A DNA stretch of 64,000 nt, taken from Hyphomicrobiales bacterium. Its GTDB lineage: Bacteria; Pseudomonadota; Alphaproteobacteria; Rhodospirillales; JACKKN01. Shown in pieces: positions 16,781 to 25,082 of this stretch. Every line of letters begins with the position of its first letter. The stretch's first letter is position 1. Under the pieces are notes generated by a model. It was given only the letters and a program-made list of their open reading frames with translations. It did no database searches and was not told where the DNA came from. The DNA lies in contig JACKKN010000002.1 of assembly GCA_024236415.1 (NCBI GenBank), forward strand, positions 124,001 through 188,000, given 5' to 3'. A program made the position numbers and the translations under genes.

Positions 16781-17431
16781 TTAGCGCAGGTCGGGCAGGC
16801 TCGCCACCATGCGCCGCACCACGTCGTCGGTCAGCGAGTCCGCCTGGTCCGGGTCGCCGGCCATCATGGCCGCCCGGTAGGCGGCGAAGGGCACCGAGAA
16901 GGGCGACAGCGGCAGGCCGCCGTCGTTGCGCCCGCCCTGGTGGCGGGCCTTCCACAGGGTGCGGTCGTCGGAAGCCCGGTTCAGGTTCATCTCCAGGCCC
17001 AGGTTGCGCTGCGACCAGACCACCAGGTAGGCGTCGGCGTGGCTGGTGACGTGGGTGCGCAGGTAGGCGCGGCAGCGGGTGGCGCGGGCGAAGGTGCGGC
17101 GGTCGCCGGGGTTTTCCAGGTCCACGGCCAGGCTGCGCACCAGGCGGTCGCGCTCGCGCGGGCCGATGACCCGGGGCAGGCGCCCCGACAGGTGGCGCCG
17201 CGCCGATTCCTCCACCGCCCGGGCCACCGGCGGCGGCGCCTGGCGCACCGGCATGATCACGGCGCAGTCGGGCGGGTCCCGGTACAGCATGTCGGCGACC
17301 TGGAACGACACCCGCCGCTCCAGCACCGGGGTCGGGTCCTTGGGTTCGTCGTAGGGGCGGTAGGTGGTGGTGACGCAGCCGGCCAGCAGGCCGGCGGCGG
17401 CCAGGGCCAGGAAGGCAACAGGGGCGGTCAT
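16781..17431 (-). CDS. Predicted lipoprotein, envelope island
   Basis: A 216-residue exported protein with a lipobox (LLAGC, Cys near residue 18) after a short hydrophobic signal. The rest alternates strands and helices; VVWSQRNLGLEMNLNRASDD followed by RTLWKA resembles the closing hairpin of GNA1162/CsgG-type outer-membrane lipoproteins, but the match is only a pattern impression. It is the last gene of the 16-gene island and its ATG overlaps the stop of the proline-rich protein gene by four bases, implying a shared function. Confidence 0.7.
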   Translation of the reverse strand: MTAPVAFLALAAAGLLAGCVTTTYRPYDEPKDPTPVLERRVSFQVADMLYRDPPDCAVIMPVRQAPPPVARAVEESARRHLSGRLPRVIGPRERDRLVRSLAVDLENPGDRRTFARATRCRAYLRTHVTSHADAYLVVWSQRNLGLEMNLNRASDDRTLWKARHQGGRNDGGLPLSPFSVPFAAYRAAMMAGDPDQADSLTDDVVRRMVASLPDLR

Positions 17432-18534
17432 GTGCGCGCCCCCCGGCAGGCGTGGCCGGCGGCGGGGCCCAGGTCGATGCGCCCGGCCACGGGGCGGCCG
17501 TCGGCGCGGATGTCCTCGACCCAGACCCGGCTGCCGTCCAGGCGGTAGCGGGCGTGGACGGTGCGCCGGCCGGCGTAGTCGGCGCCCACGGCCAGGCCCA
17601 GGCCGCCCAGCAGCAGGGCGTCCACCCGGCGCGGGAAGATGCGCACGGGGACGCCCTCGTTCAGGCCGTGGCGCGCCCGCACCCGGTCGATGTCGTCCCG
17701 CTCGCGGGGGCTCAGGCGCCCCGCCGGGCGGCGCATGAAGCCGCTGTAGCGGTCGGTGTTCAGGCGCCAGTCCGTGCCCGGCGCCTCGTCGGCCCCGTAC
17801 AGGCGCTCGCCGTCCAGCAGCAGCGCCACCTTCATGCCGTAGCAGGCGCGGAACCGGTCGTACAGGGCCGCCCGCGCCCGGGCCGAGGACGGCCAGGCGA
17901 TCTCGATCCCCGGTCCCGACCCGTGTTCCAGCAGGCGCAGCAGGGTCCGCCCCTGGACCACGGTCTTGGCCGTCACCGGCACCACGTCGGGTGTCGGGGC
18001 GGGTGCCGGGGCGGGGGCCGGCGCGGGGGCCGGGGCGGAAATGGGCGCCTCGGCCACGGGTTCGGGCTTGGGTTCGGGTTCGGGCTTCGGCGCCGACCGC
18101 GGCGCCGGCTTCAGGGCATGGCGGGTTTCTGGCGCCGGCTCGGGCTTGGTCTGGGGGAGCGGCGCCGGCTCAGGCTTCAGGGCCTTCAGCACCGGCTTTT
18201 TCGGCGCCGGCGCCGGGGCCGGTTCCGGTTTCAGGGCGGCAACCTGGCGCGCCGGCTCGGCCGCCGGTTCGGGGACGGGCACCGGTTCGGCCGCCGGTTC
18301 AGGCTTGGGCGCCGGCGGCGCGGGCGCCGGCGGCGGCGGCAGGGTGACGGCGGCGATGGCGACCCGGGGCGGGTCGGCCGGGGGCTCCTCGGCGGCGGCC
18401 TGGGGCGGGTCGGGCCGGTCCTGGGCCTCCGTGGGCGCCGGCCGCGGCCAGGCCAGGACCACCAGGGCCAGCCCCAGGGCCAGGCTCAGCAGCAGGGATA
18501 CCCCATGCCCCGCCCGCTTGGCGCCGCCGGCCAT
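17428..18534 (-). CDS. Proline-rich single-pass membrane protein (TonB-like architecture)
   Basis: A 368-residue protein with a short cytoplasmic basic stretch, one membrane helix (VSLLLSLALGLALVVLAW, residues 11-28), then about 150 residues of Pro/Ala/Glu/Lys repeats (PKPEP, PAPAPA), then a folded C-terminal domain of about 160 residues starting near VVPVTAKTVVQGRTLLRLLE. This is the layout of TonB and TolA: inner-membrane anchor, periplasm-spanning proline-rich rod and a C-terminal domain. The C-terminal domain itself does not look like TonB's. Its partner may be the TolQ/ExbB-like protein encoded two genes upstream. Confidence 0.6.
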   Translation of the reverse strand: MAGGAKRAGHGVSLLLSLALGLALVVLAWPRPAPTEAQDRPDPPQAAAEEPPADPPRVAIAAVTLPPPPAPAPPAPKPEPAAEPVPVPEPAAEPARQVAALKPEPAPAPAPKKPVLKALKPEPAPLPQTKPEPAPETRHALKPAPRSAPKPEPEPKPEPVAEAPISAPAPAPAPAPAPAPTPDVVPVTAKTVVQGRTLLRLLEHGSGPGIEIAWPSSARARAALYDRFRACYGMKVALLLDGERLYGADEAPGTDWRLNTDRYSGFMRRPAGRLSPRERDDIDRVRARHGLNEGVPVRIFPRRVDALLLGGLGLAVGADYAGRRTVHARYRLDGSRVWVEDIRADGRPVAGRIDLGPAAGHACRGART

Positions 18535-18551
18535 GGCCCGCCCTCCGGCCC

Positions 18552-19223
18552 CTACTGGGCCACCGAGCGGGCGTACATGAGCTCCATCTCCTCGGCGAGG
18601 GACTGCAGCTCGCGCCGCCGCTCCTGCGGCGACATCAGGGTTTCGCCCTCGGCCAGGGCCACGGCGCCGCGCGGCCTGGCCGGCGCCGGCCGGGTGGCGG
18701 CGGGCGGCTCGGCGATACCGGCCAGCACTTCGGCCCGGCGCTTGGCCACGGCCGGGTCCAGGGCCATGGGCGCGGGTGCAGGTGCAGGTGCCGAGGCCGT
18801 GACCTCGGGCGCCGCCTTGTGGGGCTCGGGCCGGGCCGGCACCTCGGCCGCCGGGGCCAGGGGCGGCAAGGCCGCCACCTTGGGCGCGGGCTTGGCGGGC
18901 GGAGCCGGCGGCGGGGTCGGGAACGCGGGCGCGGCCGGCTCGGCCACCCGGGGCGCCGGGGCCGGGGCCGGCTCGGGCTGGGGCGCGGGTGCCACGGCCA
19001 GGCGCGGCGCGGGTTCGGGCATGGGCGCCGGTGCTTCCACCGCGGCAGCCTCGGGGGCCTCGGGCGCCGGGGCCTGCCGGCCCACCAGCTCGCGGGCATA
19101 GGACTTGACCTGACCCACGGTGGCGTGGGTGCGGTCGGCCAGGCCGTGCAGGTCGCCGCTGTCGGCGGTGAACAGGTACACCAGGGCGGCGCCGACCACC
19201 AGGTTGAAGGCGATGAACTTCAT
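18552..19223 (-). CDS. Second proline-rich anchored protein, envelope island
   Basis: A 223-residue protein: one N-terminal hydrophobic helix (FIAFNLVVGAALVYLF, residues 3-18), a short amphipathic segment (LADRTHATVGQVKSYARELV), then about 130 residues dominated by Pro, Ala and Glu, and a C-terminal helix (SPQERRRELQSLAEEMELMY). No known domain is recognised. It is probably a periplasmic rod anchored in the inner membrane, like the adjacent TonB-like protein. The ATG overlaps the stop of the TolQ-like gene by four bases. Confidence 0.6.
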   Translation of the reverse strand: MKFIAFNLVVGAALVYLFTADSGDLHGLADRTHATVGQVKSYARELVGRQAPAPEAPEAAAVEAPAPMPEPAPRLAVAPAPQPEPAPAPAPRVAEPAAPAFPTPPPAPPAKPAPKVAALPPLAPAAEVPARPEPHKAAPEVTASAPAPAPAPMALDPAVAKRRAEVLAGIAEPPAATRPAPARPRGAVALAEGETLMSPQERRRELQSLAEEMELMYARSVAQ

Positions 19224-19828
19224 CGGTCCGATCCTTGTCCAAGAGGGGCGGGAGCGAAGGAGGTGACGGGCGGCGCCTCGGCCGCCTGGCGCACCCGCTC
19301 GTGGCCCTCGCGGCGGCGCCGGTTGCGCGCCTGGGTGATCAGCAGCAGGGCGCGCAGCACCGCCGAGGTGGGCAGGCCGATGACCGTGGTCATGAAGGCC
19401 AGGCTGAAGTTGGCGGTCAGCTCGCGGATGATGGTCTGCACGGTCTCGGGGGTCAGGTCCTGACCGGCCAGGCTGCCGATGCCCAGGCTGATGCCCAGCA
19501 GGGTGTAGGTCAGGGCCAGGGTGGTGACCCCGTTGGCCGCCTGCACGCCGGTTTCCAGCCACACGTCCTCTTCGGCGGCGGTGACCGGGTGGCCGGCGAT
19601 GCGGACCCAGCAGTACAGCACCGTCAGCACCAGGACGCCCAGCAGTACCACGAAGGCCGGACCCAGCACGTCGCCGGCCCAGCCGGCCACCTCGGCGGCG
19701 CTGCTGGACGTGGCCACGGCGGCCAGGGCGATGACCAGGACCACGCCGCCCAGCAGGTAGCTGACCGCCTGGGACCCGGTGCTCAGCGCCCGCGCCAGCG
19801 GGCCGCGATGCAGGCCGCCGGGGACCAT
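19220..19828 (-). CDS. MotA/TolQ/ExbB-like inner-membrane protein
   Basis: A 202-residue polytopic protein with four hydrophobic segments near residues 20-45, 50-75, 95-118 and 134-165. The last two carry the MotA/TolQ/ExbB pattern: YTLLGISLGIGSLAG corresponds to the GLLGTVxGI helix, and LTANFSLAFMTTVIGLPTSA to the channel helix normally reading ALxATAxGLxxAIPA. Family members form the proton-conducting pentamer of rotary or Ton/Tol-type motors. The C-terminal tail (RRRREGHERVRQAAE) is charged and cytoplasmic. A MotB/ExbD-like partner is encoded in the same island. The assignment is by pattern only. Confidence 0.6.
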   Translation of the reverse strand: MVPGGLHRGPLARALSTGSQAVSYLLGGVVLVIALAAVATSSSAAEVAGWAGDVLGPAFVVLLGVLVLTVLYCWVRIAGHPVTAAEEDVWLETGVQAANGVTTLALTYTLLGISLGIGSLAGQDLTPETVQTIIRELTANFSLAFMTTVIGLPTSAVLRALLLITQARNRRRREGHERVRQAAEAPPVTSFAPAPLGQGSDR

Positions 19829-19829
19829 G

Positions 19830-20216
19830 TCAGCGCCTCCCGACGCGGGCGTTCATCAGGCTCTGGGTCGACACGCCCACCTCCTCGAGCCAGTGGTCCA
19901 GCAGGGTCAGGTTCTTCTCGGTCGCGGCGTGGACCAGGAAGGTCAGGTCATAGCTCTCGAACGCGGCCCGCACGTGCGGCGTGTTGCGCCCGGCCAGGCT
20001 CTTGTCGCGGATCACCATGCGCTCCAGGTCGATCAGCCGGCCCTTGGACACGGCCACCTTGGTGTTGCGGTCCTGGGGCACCATGTCGGCGGCCAGCAGG
20101 GTTTCCAGCAGGATGGCGCGCTCGCGCTCCAGGTTCTCGATGGTGCCGGCACGGGCCGGCAGGGCGGCGGCGGTCACCAGGGCGGCGGCCACCAGGGCGG
20201 TTTTCAGGGTTTTCAT
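19830..20216 (-). CDS. Exported small helical protein, envelope island
   Basis: A 128-residue protein with a cleavable signal peptide (TLKTALVAAALVTAAALPARAG). The mature part of about 105 residues is predominantly helical and charged (ENLERERAILLETLLAADMV) with a C-terminal HWLEEVGVSTQSLMNARV. It has no Cys and no recognised family. One base separates it from the downstream TolQ-like gene, so it is probably a periplasmic component of the same complex. Confidence 0.65.
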   Translation of the reverse strand: MKTLKTALVAAALVTAAALPARAGTIENLERERAILLETLLAADMVPQDRNTKVAVSKGRLIDLERMVIRDKSLAGRNTPHVRAAFESYDLTFLVHAATEKNLTLLDHWLEEVGVSTQSLMNARVGRR

Positions 20217-20228
20217 GACGCTGTCTCC

Positions 20229-21125
20229 TTACCGGGTCACGAACAGGTCGACGGCCGAGGTCACGGCGGTGGGGTTGTCCTGGCCGTCGCGGGCGACGTC
20301 GTCGTCGGCGTCGCCGCCGGCCAGGTCGTCGGACAGGGCCAGGGCGTCCAGGGACACCAGCTTGGCCATGAAGCCCAGCACCGTCTCCTCCTGCTGCACC
20401 AGGGCCAGTTCGGCCTCGTTCTCGCCGATCAGCTGGCGCAGGTAGTCCTCCTTGGTCACCGCCATGCCGTCGATCTCGGTCTGGGCGTTCATGGGGTGCT
20501 CCTGAATGGCCCGGGTCAGGGCCTCGATGGCCGTCACGTTCTTGGCGTACTCGCGGGCGTAGCGGCTCTCGGCGGTCATGGTGGAGCGGAACAGCTTGGT
20601 GTCGACGCTGGCCAGGCTGCCCTCGAACCGCTGGCGCGCCTCGTCCTGCTTGGCGATCAGGGCCACCTTCTGCGGCGTCATGCCGGCCTGGCGCCGGCCC
20701 ATCTTCTGCAACAGCCGCTCGTACACGCGGATCTTGGTCTTGGCCTGGCGCCGGCGCAGGTCGTGCTGGCGCGCGGTCAGCTCCAGGTAGGCCCGCTTCT
20801 CGGCCAGGAACTGGTGGCGCAGCTCGGTGCGCAGGTCGCCGTCGGCCTGCTCGATGGCCGACTGCAGGTCCTTCAGCGTCTGGGTCTTGAGGCCGATCAG
20901 GTTGCGGTTGTCGTTCAGGGCCACGGCCAGGCCCGACTTGGCGAAGTCGTTGTCGATGGCCTTCTTCAGGTAGTTGCCGGGCAGCTTGATCAGCCGCTCG
21001 CTGGCCGCCGGGGTCCAGGTGGCGTCGGTGTCCGCCGCCGCCGGCAGGGGCGCGGCCGAGGCCAGCAGCGCCGCCGTGAACAGGCCGGCCAGGGCGGCGC
21101 GGCGGGTGGTGATGGTGCGGGTCAT
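20229..21125 (-). CDS. Exported coiled-coil protein, envelope island
   Basis: A 298-residue protein with a signal peptide that begins with a twin-arginine-like string (TTRRAALAGLFTAALLASAA). The mature protein is almost wholly alpha-helical with long charged heptad-like runs (TARQHDLRRRQAKTKIRVYE; SRYAREYAKNVTAIEALTRA), suggesting a periplasmic coiled coil. The last 40 residues are acidic and flexible (DDLAGGDADDDVARD). No family recognised. The RR is followed by AALAG, so a Tat route is possible but not certain. Confidence 0.65.
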   Translation of the reverse strand: MTRTITTRRAALAGLFTAALLASAAPLPAAADTDATWTPAASERLIKLPGNYLKKAIDNDFAKSGLAVALNDNRNLIGLKTQTLKDLQSAIEQADGDLRTELRHQFLAEKRAYLELTARQHDLRRRQAKTKIRVYERLLQKMGRRQAGMTPQKVALIAKQDEARQRFEGSLASVDTKLFRSTMTAESRYAREYAKNVTAIEALTRAIQEHPMNAQTEIDGMAVTKEDYLRQLIGENEAELALVQQEETVLGFMAKLVSLDALALSDDLAGGDADDDVARDGQDNPTAVTSAVDLFVTR

Positions 21126-21138
21126 GTCAGCCTCCCCC

Positions 21139-21714
21139 TCACTTGTTCTTCCAGTAGTTCAGGCGCCGCATCTCGGCCTTCAGGGTGCTGTTCACGTTCA
21201 GCGCCGCGAACTGGCCGAAGCTCCACGGGTCCTGGCGGCCTAGCAGCGCCTCCATGGTGACGATGAAGGACGAGCCGTCGGGGTAGTAGATGTCGTGGTT
21301 CGGGAAGGCGCCCTTGAAGTTGTCGAAGGTGCGCCGCGCCGCCTGCATGTCGCCGCCCTTGATGTAGTCCTGGACCGCCAGGGCATAGGCGCGCATGCGC
21401 TCGTCCACGGCGATCCCGGCCACGTCGGGGCCCAGGGTCGATTCGCACTTCTCCAGCAGGCGGGCGCTGGTCAGGTAGCCGCCCGACGAGCCGCCGGCGC
21501 GGGCCTGCTTGTCCAGCTCCAGGGCCTCGTCGCGGCACTGGCGGTAGTCGCGCATGGCGGTCACCTCCTGGAAGCGGGCCTCGCGGAAGCCGATGCCCTC
21601 CAGGGCGGTGTCGGTGGTGGTGTTGCAGGCGGCCAGTCCGGCGCCAAGGAGAACCAGGGCGGCCCCGCGCCGCGCGAGGGCGCCGATCCGCCGGCGGTTG
21701 GTGGTGATCGTCAT
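21139..21714 (-). CDS. Predicted lipoprotein, envelope island
   Basis: A 191-residue exported protein. A basic N-terminus is followed by LVLLGAGLAAC, a lipobox with Cys near residue 30. The mature part contains helix-pair repeats (MRDYRQCRDEALELDKQARA, SARLLEKCESTL) and MQAARRTFDNFKGAFPNHDI, reminiscent of TPR-like packing, with two or three Cys that could form a disulfide. The ATG has GAAAGGAAA upstream. One copy of the recurrent intercistronic element lies just before it. Confidence 0.65.
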   Translation of the reverse strand: MTITTNRRRIGALARRGAALVLLGAGLAACNTTTDTALEGIGFREARFQEVTAMRDYRQCRDEALELDKQARAGGSSGGYLTSARLLEKCESTLGPDVAGIAVDERMRAYALAVQDYIKGGDMQAARRTFDNFKGAFPNHDIYYPDGSSFIVTMEALLGRQDPWSFGQFAALNVNSTLKAEMRRLNYWKNK

Positions 21715-21746
21715 GGTCGGTTTCCTTTCGTGGTTCCTATGCGGTG

Positions 21747-21773
21747 TCATGGAAGGCCCAGGGCCGTTTTCTC
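21747..21773 (-). promoter_or_regulatory. Recurrent intercistronic element, copy 1
   Basis: Read on the minus strand: GAGAAAACGGCCCTGGGCCT followed by TCCATGA. It lies about 33-60 bases upstream of the lipoprotein start and just after the end of the protease-domain gene. Two other copies stand in the same position in the island. The core GGCCCTGGGCC is a palindrome. Its role is unknown. Confidence 0.5.
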
Positions 21774-21788
21774 TCGCTGTTGCCGGCG

Positions 21789-23079
21789 TCATGGCCGGAT
21801 CTCGTGGTCGGCGGCGACCACGGCCAGGCCGCGGACGCCGTCCAGGTTGCGGCGGAAGGTGTCCCAGGCCCGGGGCGAGATGGGCTGGCCGAATCCGTCG
21901 GCGTGGTCGTTCAGGTCGCGGCGCAGGGCCTCGCCGGGGCGCGCCGCGGCGGCCACCACCAGGCCCTGGTCCAGCGCCCCGGCCAGGTCCCGCGGCGGCC
22001 GCCCGTCGATCACCAGGGCGCCGCCCGGCGGCAGGTGCCGCTCGCGGGCGAAGGCGCGGGTGCGCACGTTGGCAGCGTCGCCGTCGCGGCGGGCGGCGAA
22101 GGCCCACACGCTCAGCTCCTCGCCGCCCCGGTTGACCACCCGGTAGCGCAGGTCGCACAGGCCCGCGGCGCGGCTGGGCGCCCAGTGGCCGTCGCGGGCC
22201 GGCACCTCGGCCACCCGCGCCGCCGCGGCCTGGAACTGGACCGCGGCGCAGGTCTGCCCCGCCGGCGGCCGGGTCTCGATGGCCGTCAGCTCCAGCACCG
22301 GGGCCGGGGCGGCTTTCGCCTTGGCCTGGGCCGCCGGCACCGGCGCCGCGCCGGGCAGGCCGTGCAGGTGGGTCCAGGCGGCCCCGCCGCCCACGGCCAG
22401 GGCCAGGCCAGCGCCGCGGCCAGGGCCGAGGCGGCCGCGCGGCGCGCCGCGGCGGGCGCGGCGGCACGCGGCCGGACTGGGCCAGGGCCGGACGCGGCAG
22501 GCGCAGCACGGCCAGGGCGTCGGCGGCGTTGTCCACCGCCAGCAGGCGCCGGCCGGCGCCGCCCAGGCTCTCCTCGGCCAGCCAGGCCGGGTCCAGCTCG
22601 GAATGGTTGGCGCGCGGCATCAGGATGGTCAGCGGAATGCCCGCCGCCGCCAGCTCGGTGAACAGGCGGCCGGACTGGACCAGTTTGTCCTGGATGCCCT
22701 CGACCCGGCCCACGCGCAGGTCGCGGTCGACCTCGCCGGTGATCCACACGGCGTGGCTGGCCGCCTCCTCGCGCCCGGCCAGGCGGCCGGCGGCCAGCAG
22801 GGCGTGGGCGGCGAAGGCGCCCAACTGCCACGACGAGCCGCCGGCGATCTCGCGCGACAGGTCCATGCGGAACGCGCCGTGGCCCCAGGCGGCCTCGACC
22901 ACCCCCGTGGGCACGCGCACGAAGGCGTCGTAGGCGTCGCTGATGGGCATGGAATGGGCCTTGCCGTCCAGGCACACGACCGAGCGCACCCCCGGGTCCT
23001 CGGCGGTGATGCGCTGCACCTCGGCCGGGCCCTCGGTGGTGGCGATATAGACGCGGACTCGCTTCATCCCCTGGGTCAT
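21789..23079 (-). pseudogene. Lon-like Ser/Lys protease-domain membrane protein, frameshifted in this sequence
   Basis: The first ~200 residues read in one frame from an ATG that overlaps the stop of the upstream gene (ATGA). They resemble the Lon (S16) proteolytic domain: GGSSWQLGAF (residues 80-89, Ser83) for the Ser motif, then VWITGEVDRDLRVGRVEGIQ and DKL, where Lys132 falls on the catalytic Lys of the GGxxxK box, then AAAGIPLTILMPRAN. The frame then becomes nonsense after GRVPPRPPRRA (about 22440). A hydrophobic stretch appears in the second frame, and from about 22410 a third frame continues as LALAVGGGAAWTHLHGLPG and a 170-residue C-domain to the stop at 21789. Two missing bases would restore one protein of about 430 residues: protease-like domain, one membrane helix, C-terminal domain. 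There is no AAA+ module. Confidence 0.6.
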
Positions 23080-23630
23080 CGCAGGAACACCTCCGTGCGC
23101 CGGTCGGCCAGGCCGCGCACCAGGTCCGACCCGGCGTCGGCCAGGATCTGCACCACCCCGTCGTTGGCCGCCGGCAGGCCGTGCTTCTGGTACACCGGCT
23201 CGCCGCCGCACACGAACAGGCTGCGCGGGGCCTCGCCCGTGCGCGGGCCCAGGTCGATGATCACGTAGACCTGGGCCCCGTCGGCGCGGGACGGCTTCAG
23301 GGTGATGCGGAAGCCGTTGCCCTCGCGCACCGAAAGCCGGCCCGTGTCGGCGGCGGCGGCGGCGCGGATGTGGCCGGCGGCGCGGCGCGCCACCAGGCGT
23401 TCGAAATCGGCGCCCAGGCGCCGGTCGGCGGCCAGGGCCCGGGCCAGGCCGGCGCCCAGCGGGCGGTCCGGGTCGGTGGCCACGGCGCGCAGGTCGGCGA
23501 AGCGCACGCGGCCGTCGTTGGCCGGCTCGGCGGGCGCGGCGGCCAGGGCGTCCAGGGTCTCCAGGGCCTCGAAGGCGGCCGCGGCGACGGCCCGCTGTTG
23601 CGGCGTCAGGGTGCCCCAGGTGGTGGTCAT
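23076..23630 (-). CDS. Uncharacterised protein, envelope island
   Basis: A 184-residue protein without a signal peptide or membrane helix. Residues 1-100 are helical and alanine-rich (TPQQRAVAAAAFEALETLDA). Residues 100-184 look like a compact beta-rich domain (LSVREGNGFRITLKPSRADG, VYVIIDLGP, SLFVCGGEPVYQKHGLPA). No family recognised. Both ends overlap neighbours by four bases: the protease-domain gene downstream and the 479-residue gene upstream. The tight coupling implies that the three are made together, probably as cytoplasmic parts. Confidence 0.6.
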   Translation of the reverse strand: MTTTWGTLTPQQRAVAAAAFEALETLDALAAAPAEPANDGRVRFADLRAVATDPDRPLGAGLARALAADRRLGADFERLVARRAAGHIRAAAAADTGRLSVREGNGFRITLKPSRADGAQVYVIIDLGPRTGEAPRSLFVCGGEPVYQKHGLPAANDGVVQILADAGSDLVRGLADRRTEVFLR

Positions 23631-25066
23631 GCGTTGCCTCCGTACAGCAGGTGGAACTGGGTCAGGAACAGGGCCCGGTCGGCGTCGAACTGGCGCTGCC
23701 AGTCGCCCGCCGGCGGCACCAGACCGTCCAGGCGGCGGGCGTGCCCGGCCAGGCGGGCGCGGATCTGCAACAGCGGGTCGACGGCGGCGGCGAAGCCGGC
23801 GACCACCGCGGTGTCGCGCGACTCGGCCTCGCCGAAGCCGCGCCGCGACAGGCCGCCGAAGGCGCGGGCGCATTCCTCGGCCTCGGCGCCGCCGTCGCGG
23901 CCGGTGCCGGTGCGCCGGCCCCGGGCCAGCACGTGGTAGGCGGCGCGCAGCACCCGCTCCAGGTGGGCCAGCAGGCGGTCCAGCACGGCGCGGCGGGCGG
24001 CGTAGGTGTCCTCGGGCCCGGCGTCGATGGCGGCGCCCATGGCGCGGCCGTCCAGGCGCCGGCGGGTGGCCTCCACCAGGCGGTTCTGCTGGCGCCCGAA
24101 CACCTCGCAGCGCAGCAGCGACAGTGGCAGGTCGGCGGCGGCGGCGCCGGCCTCGACCACGGGCTCCAGGTCGGCGATCTCGCGCCCGTTCAGGAACTTG
24201 ACGGCGGCGGCGGGCGGAGCGGCCAGGGCCGCCAGGGGGCTCTCGTCCTCGCCGGCCAGCAGGGTTTCCACCACCTCGCCCGGGTTCTCCAGGGGCAGCG
24301 GCGCGTCCACCGCCTGGCGGCCGCGGGCCAGGTCCACGGCCCGCCACAGGTTGACGAAGGCGCGCACCACGGCGGCGAAGGTGCGGAAGTCGCCGGCGCC
24401 CGGGTTGGCGGACGCCTCCAGCCAGAAGGCCAGCACCGTGGCGTCGTCGATGGCGCCGCCGCCCTGGTCGAGGAACGCGGTCAGGGCGGTCAATTTGCGC
24501 TGCACCTGGGCCGTGGGCAGGTGGTCGCGCAGGTGGTCGTACAGGGCCCGCGACAGGGCGTTGGCCGCCTCGCCCGCCGCCGCCGCCCGCGGCGCCGCCA
24601 GCAGCGGCGCCAGGGCGTCGTCCACGGCGACGAACCCGATGGTCGAGACCATCAGCTCCAGCAGCGCCGCCAGCAGGGGCGCGCGCGGCAGCGAGACCGA
24701 GAACAGCCCGTCGGCGTAGGCGATGCGCGCGGCGTGGGCCTCGGCGGTGATGCGCGGCAGTTGGCGGCCGCGGGCCGCCGCGGCGGCGGCCAGGGCGCGG
24801 AAGCGGTCGGCGCGCACCGGCCCGGAGCCCCAGAACGCCTGTTGCCAGTCGCCGGCGGCGTCGGCCACCACCACCAGGTGGCACAGCTCCAGCAGCGTCG
24901 GCGAATAGGACCGGCAGGCCACCAGGCGGGCGAGCTGGCCGCAGGCGGCGGCGGGGAAGCGCGGCGCGCCGTCCACGGTCTCCTCGCCGATGGCGCGCAG
25001 GGCCTGGGCCAGGTCCGGGCTGACGCCGGACTGCAGCAGGGCCGTGGGGGACACCGTGTCGTGCAT
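23627..25066 (-). CDS. Uncharacterised 479-residue protein, envelope island
   Basis: A large, almost wholly helical, alanine- and arginine-rich protein with no signal peptide. A weakly hydrophobic segment is near residues 130-150 (LLAALLELMVSTIGFVAVDD) but it is not a convincing membrane helix. The rest looks like helical repeats (RRAVLDRLLAHLERVLRAAY). No motif or family is recognised. It overlaps the next gene by four bases and lies 16 bases after the lytic transglycosylase gene. It may be a cytoplasmic scaffold or regulator of the island's machine; that is a guess from context. Confidence 0.6.
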   Translation of the reverse strand: MHDTVSPTALLQSGVSPDLAQALRAIGEETVDGAPRFPAAACGQLARLVACRSYSPTLLELCHLVVVADAAGDWQQAFWGSGPVRADRFRALAAAAAARGRQLPRITAEAHAARIAYADGLFSVSLPRAPLLAALLELMVSTIGFVAVDDALAPLLAAPRAAAAGEAANALSRALYDHLRDHLPTAQVQRKLTALTAFLDQGGGAIDDATVLAFWLEASANPGAGDFRTFAAVVRAFVNLWRAVDLARGRQAVDAPLPLENPGEVVETLLAGEDESPLAALAAPPAAAVKFLNGREIADLEPVVEAGAAAADLPLSLLRCEVFGRQQNRLVEATRRRLDGRAMGAAIDAGPEDTYAARRAVLDRLLAHLERVLRAAYHVLARGRRTGTGRDGGAEAEECARAFGGLSRRGFGEAESRDTAVVAGFAAAVDPLLQIRARLAGHARRLDGLVPPAGDWQRQFDADRALFLTQFHLLYGGNA

Positions 25067-25082
25067 GGGTGGGTTCCTCTCC

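Noticed and set aside
17990..18350. Tandem DNA repeat in the proline-rich gene as a separate repeat feature
   Set aside because: The repetition reflects degenerate Pro/Ala/Glu/Lys codons in a coding region rather than an exact DNA repeat.
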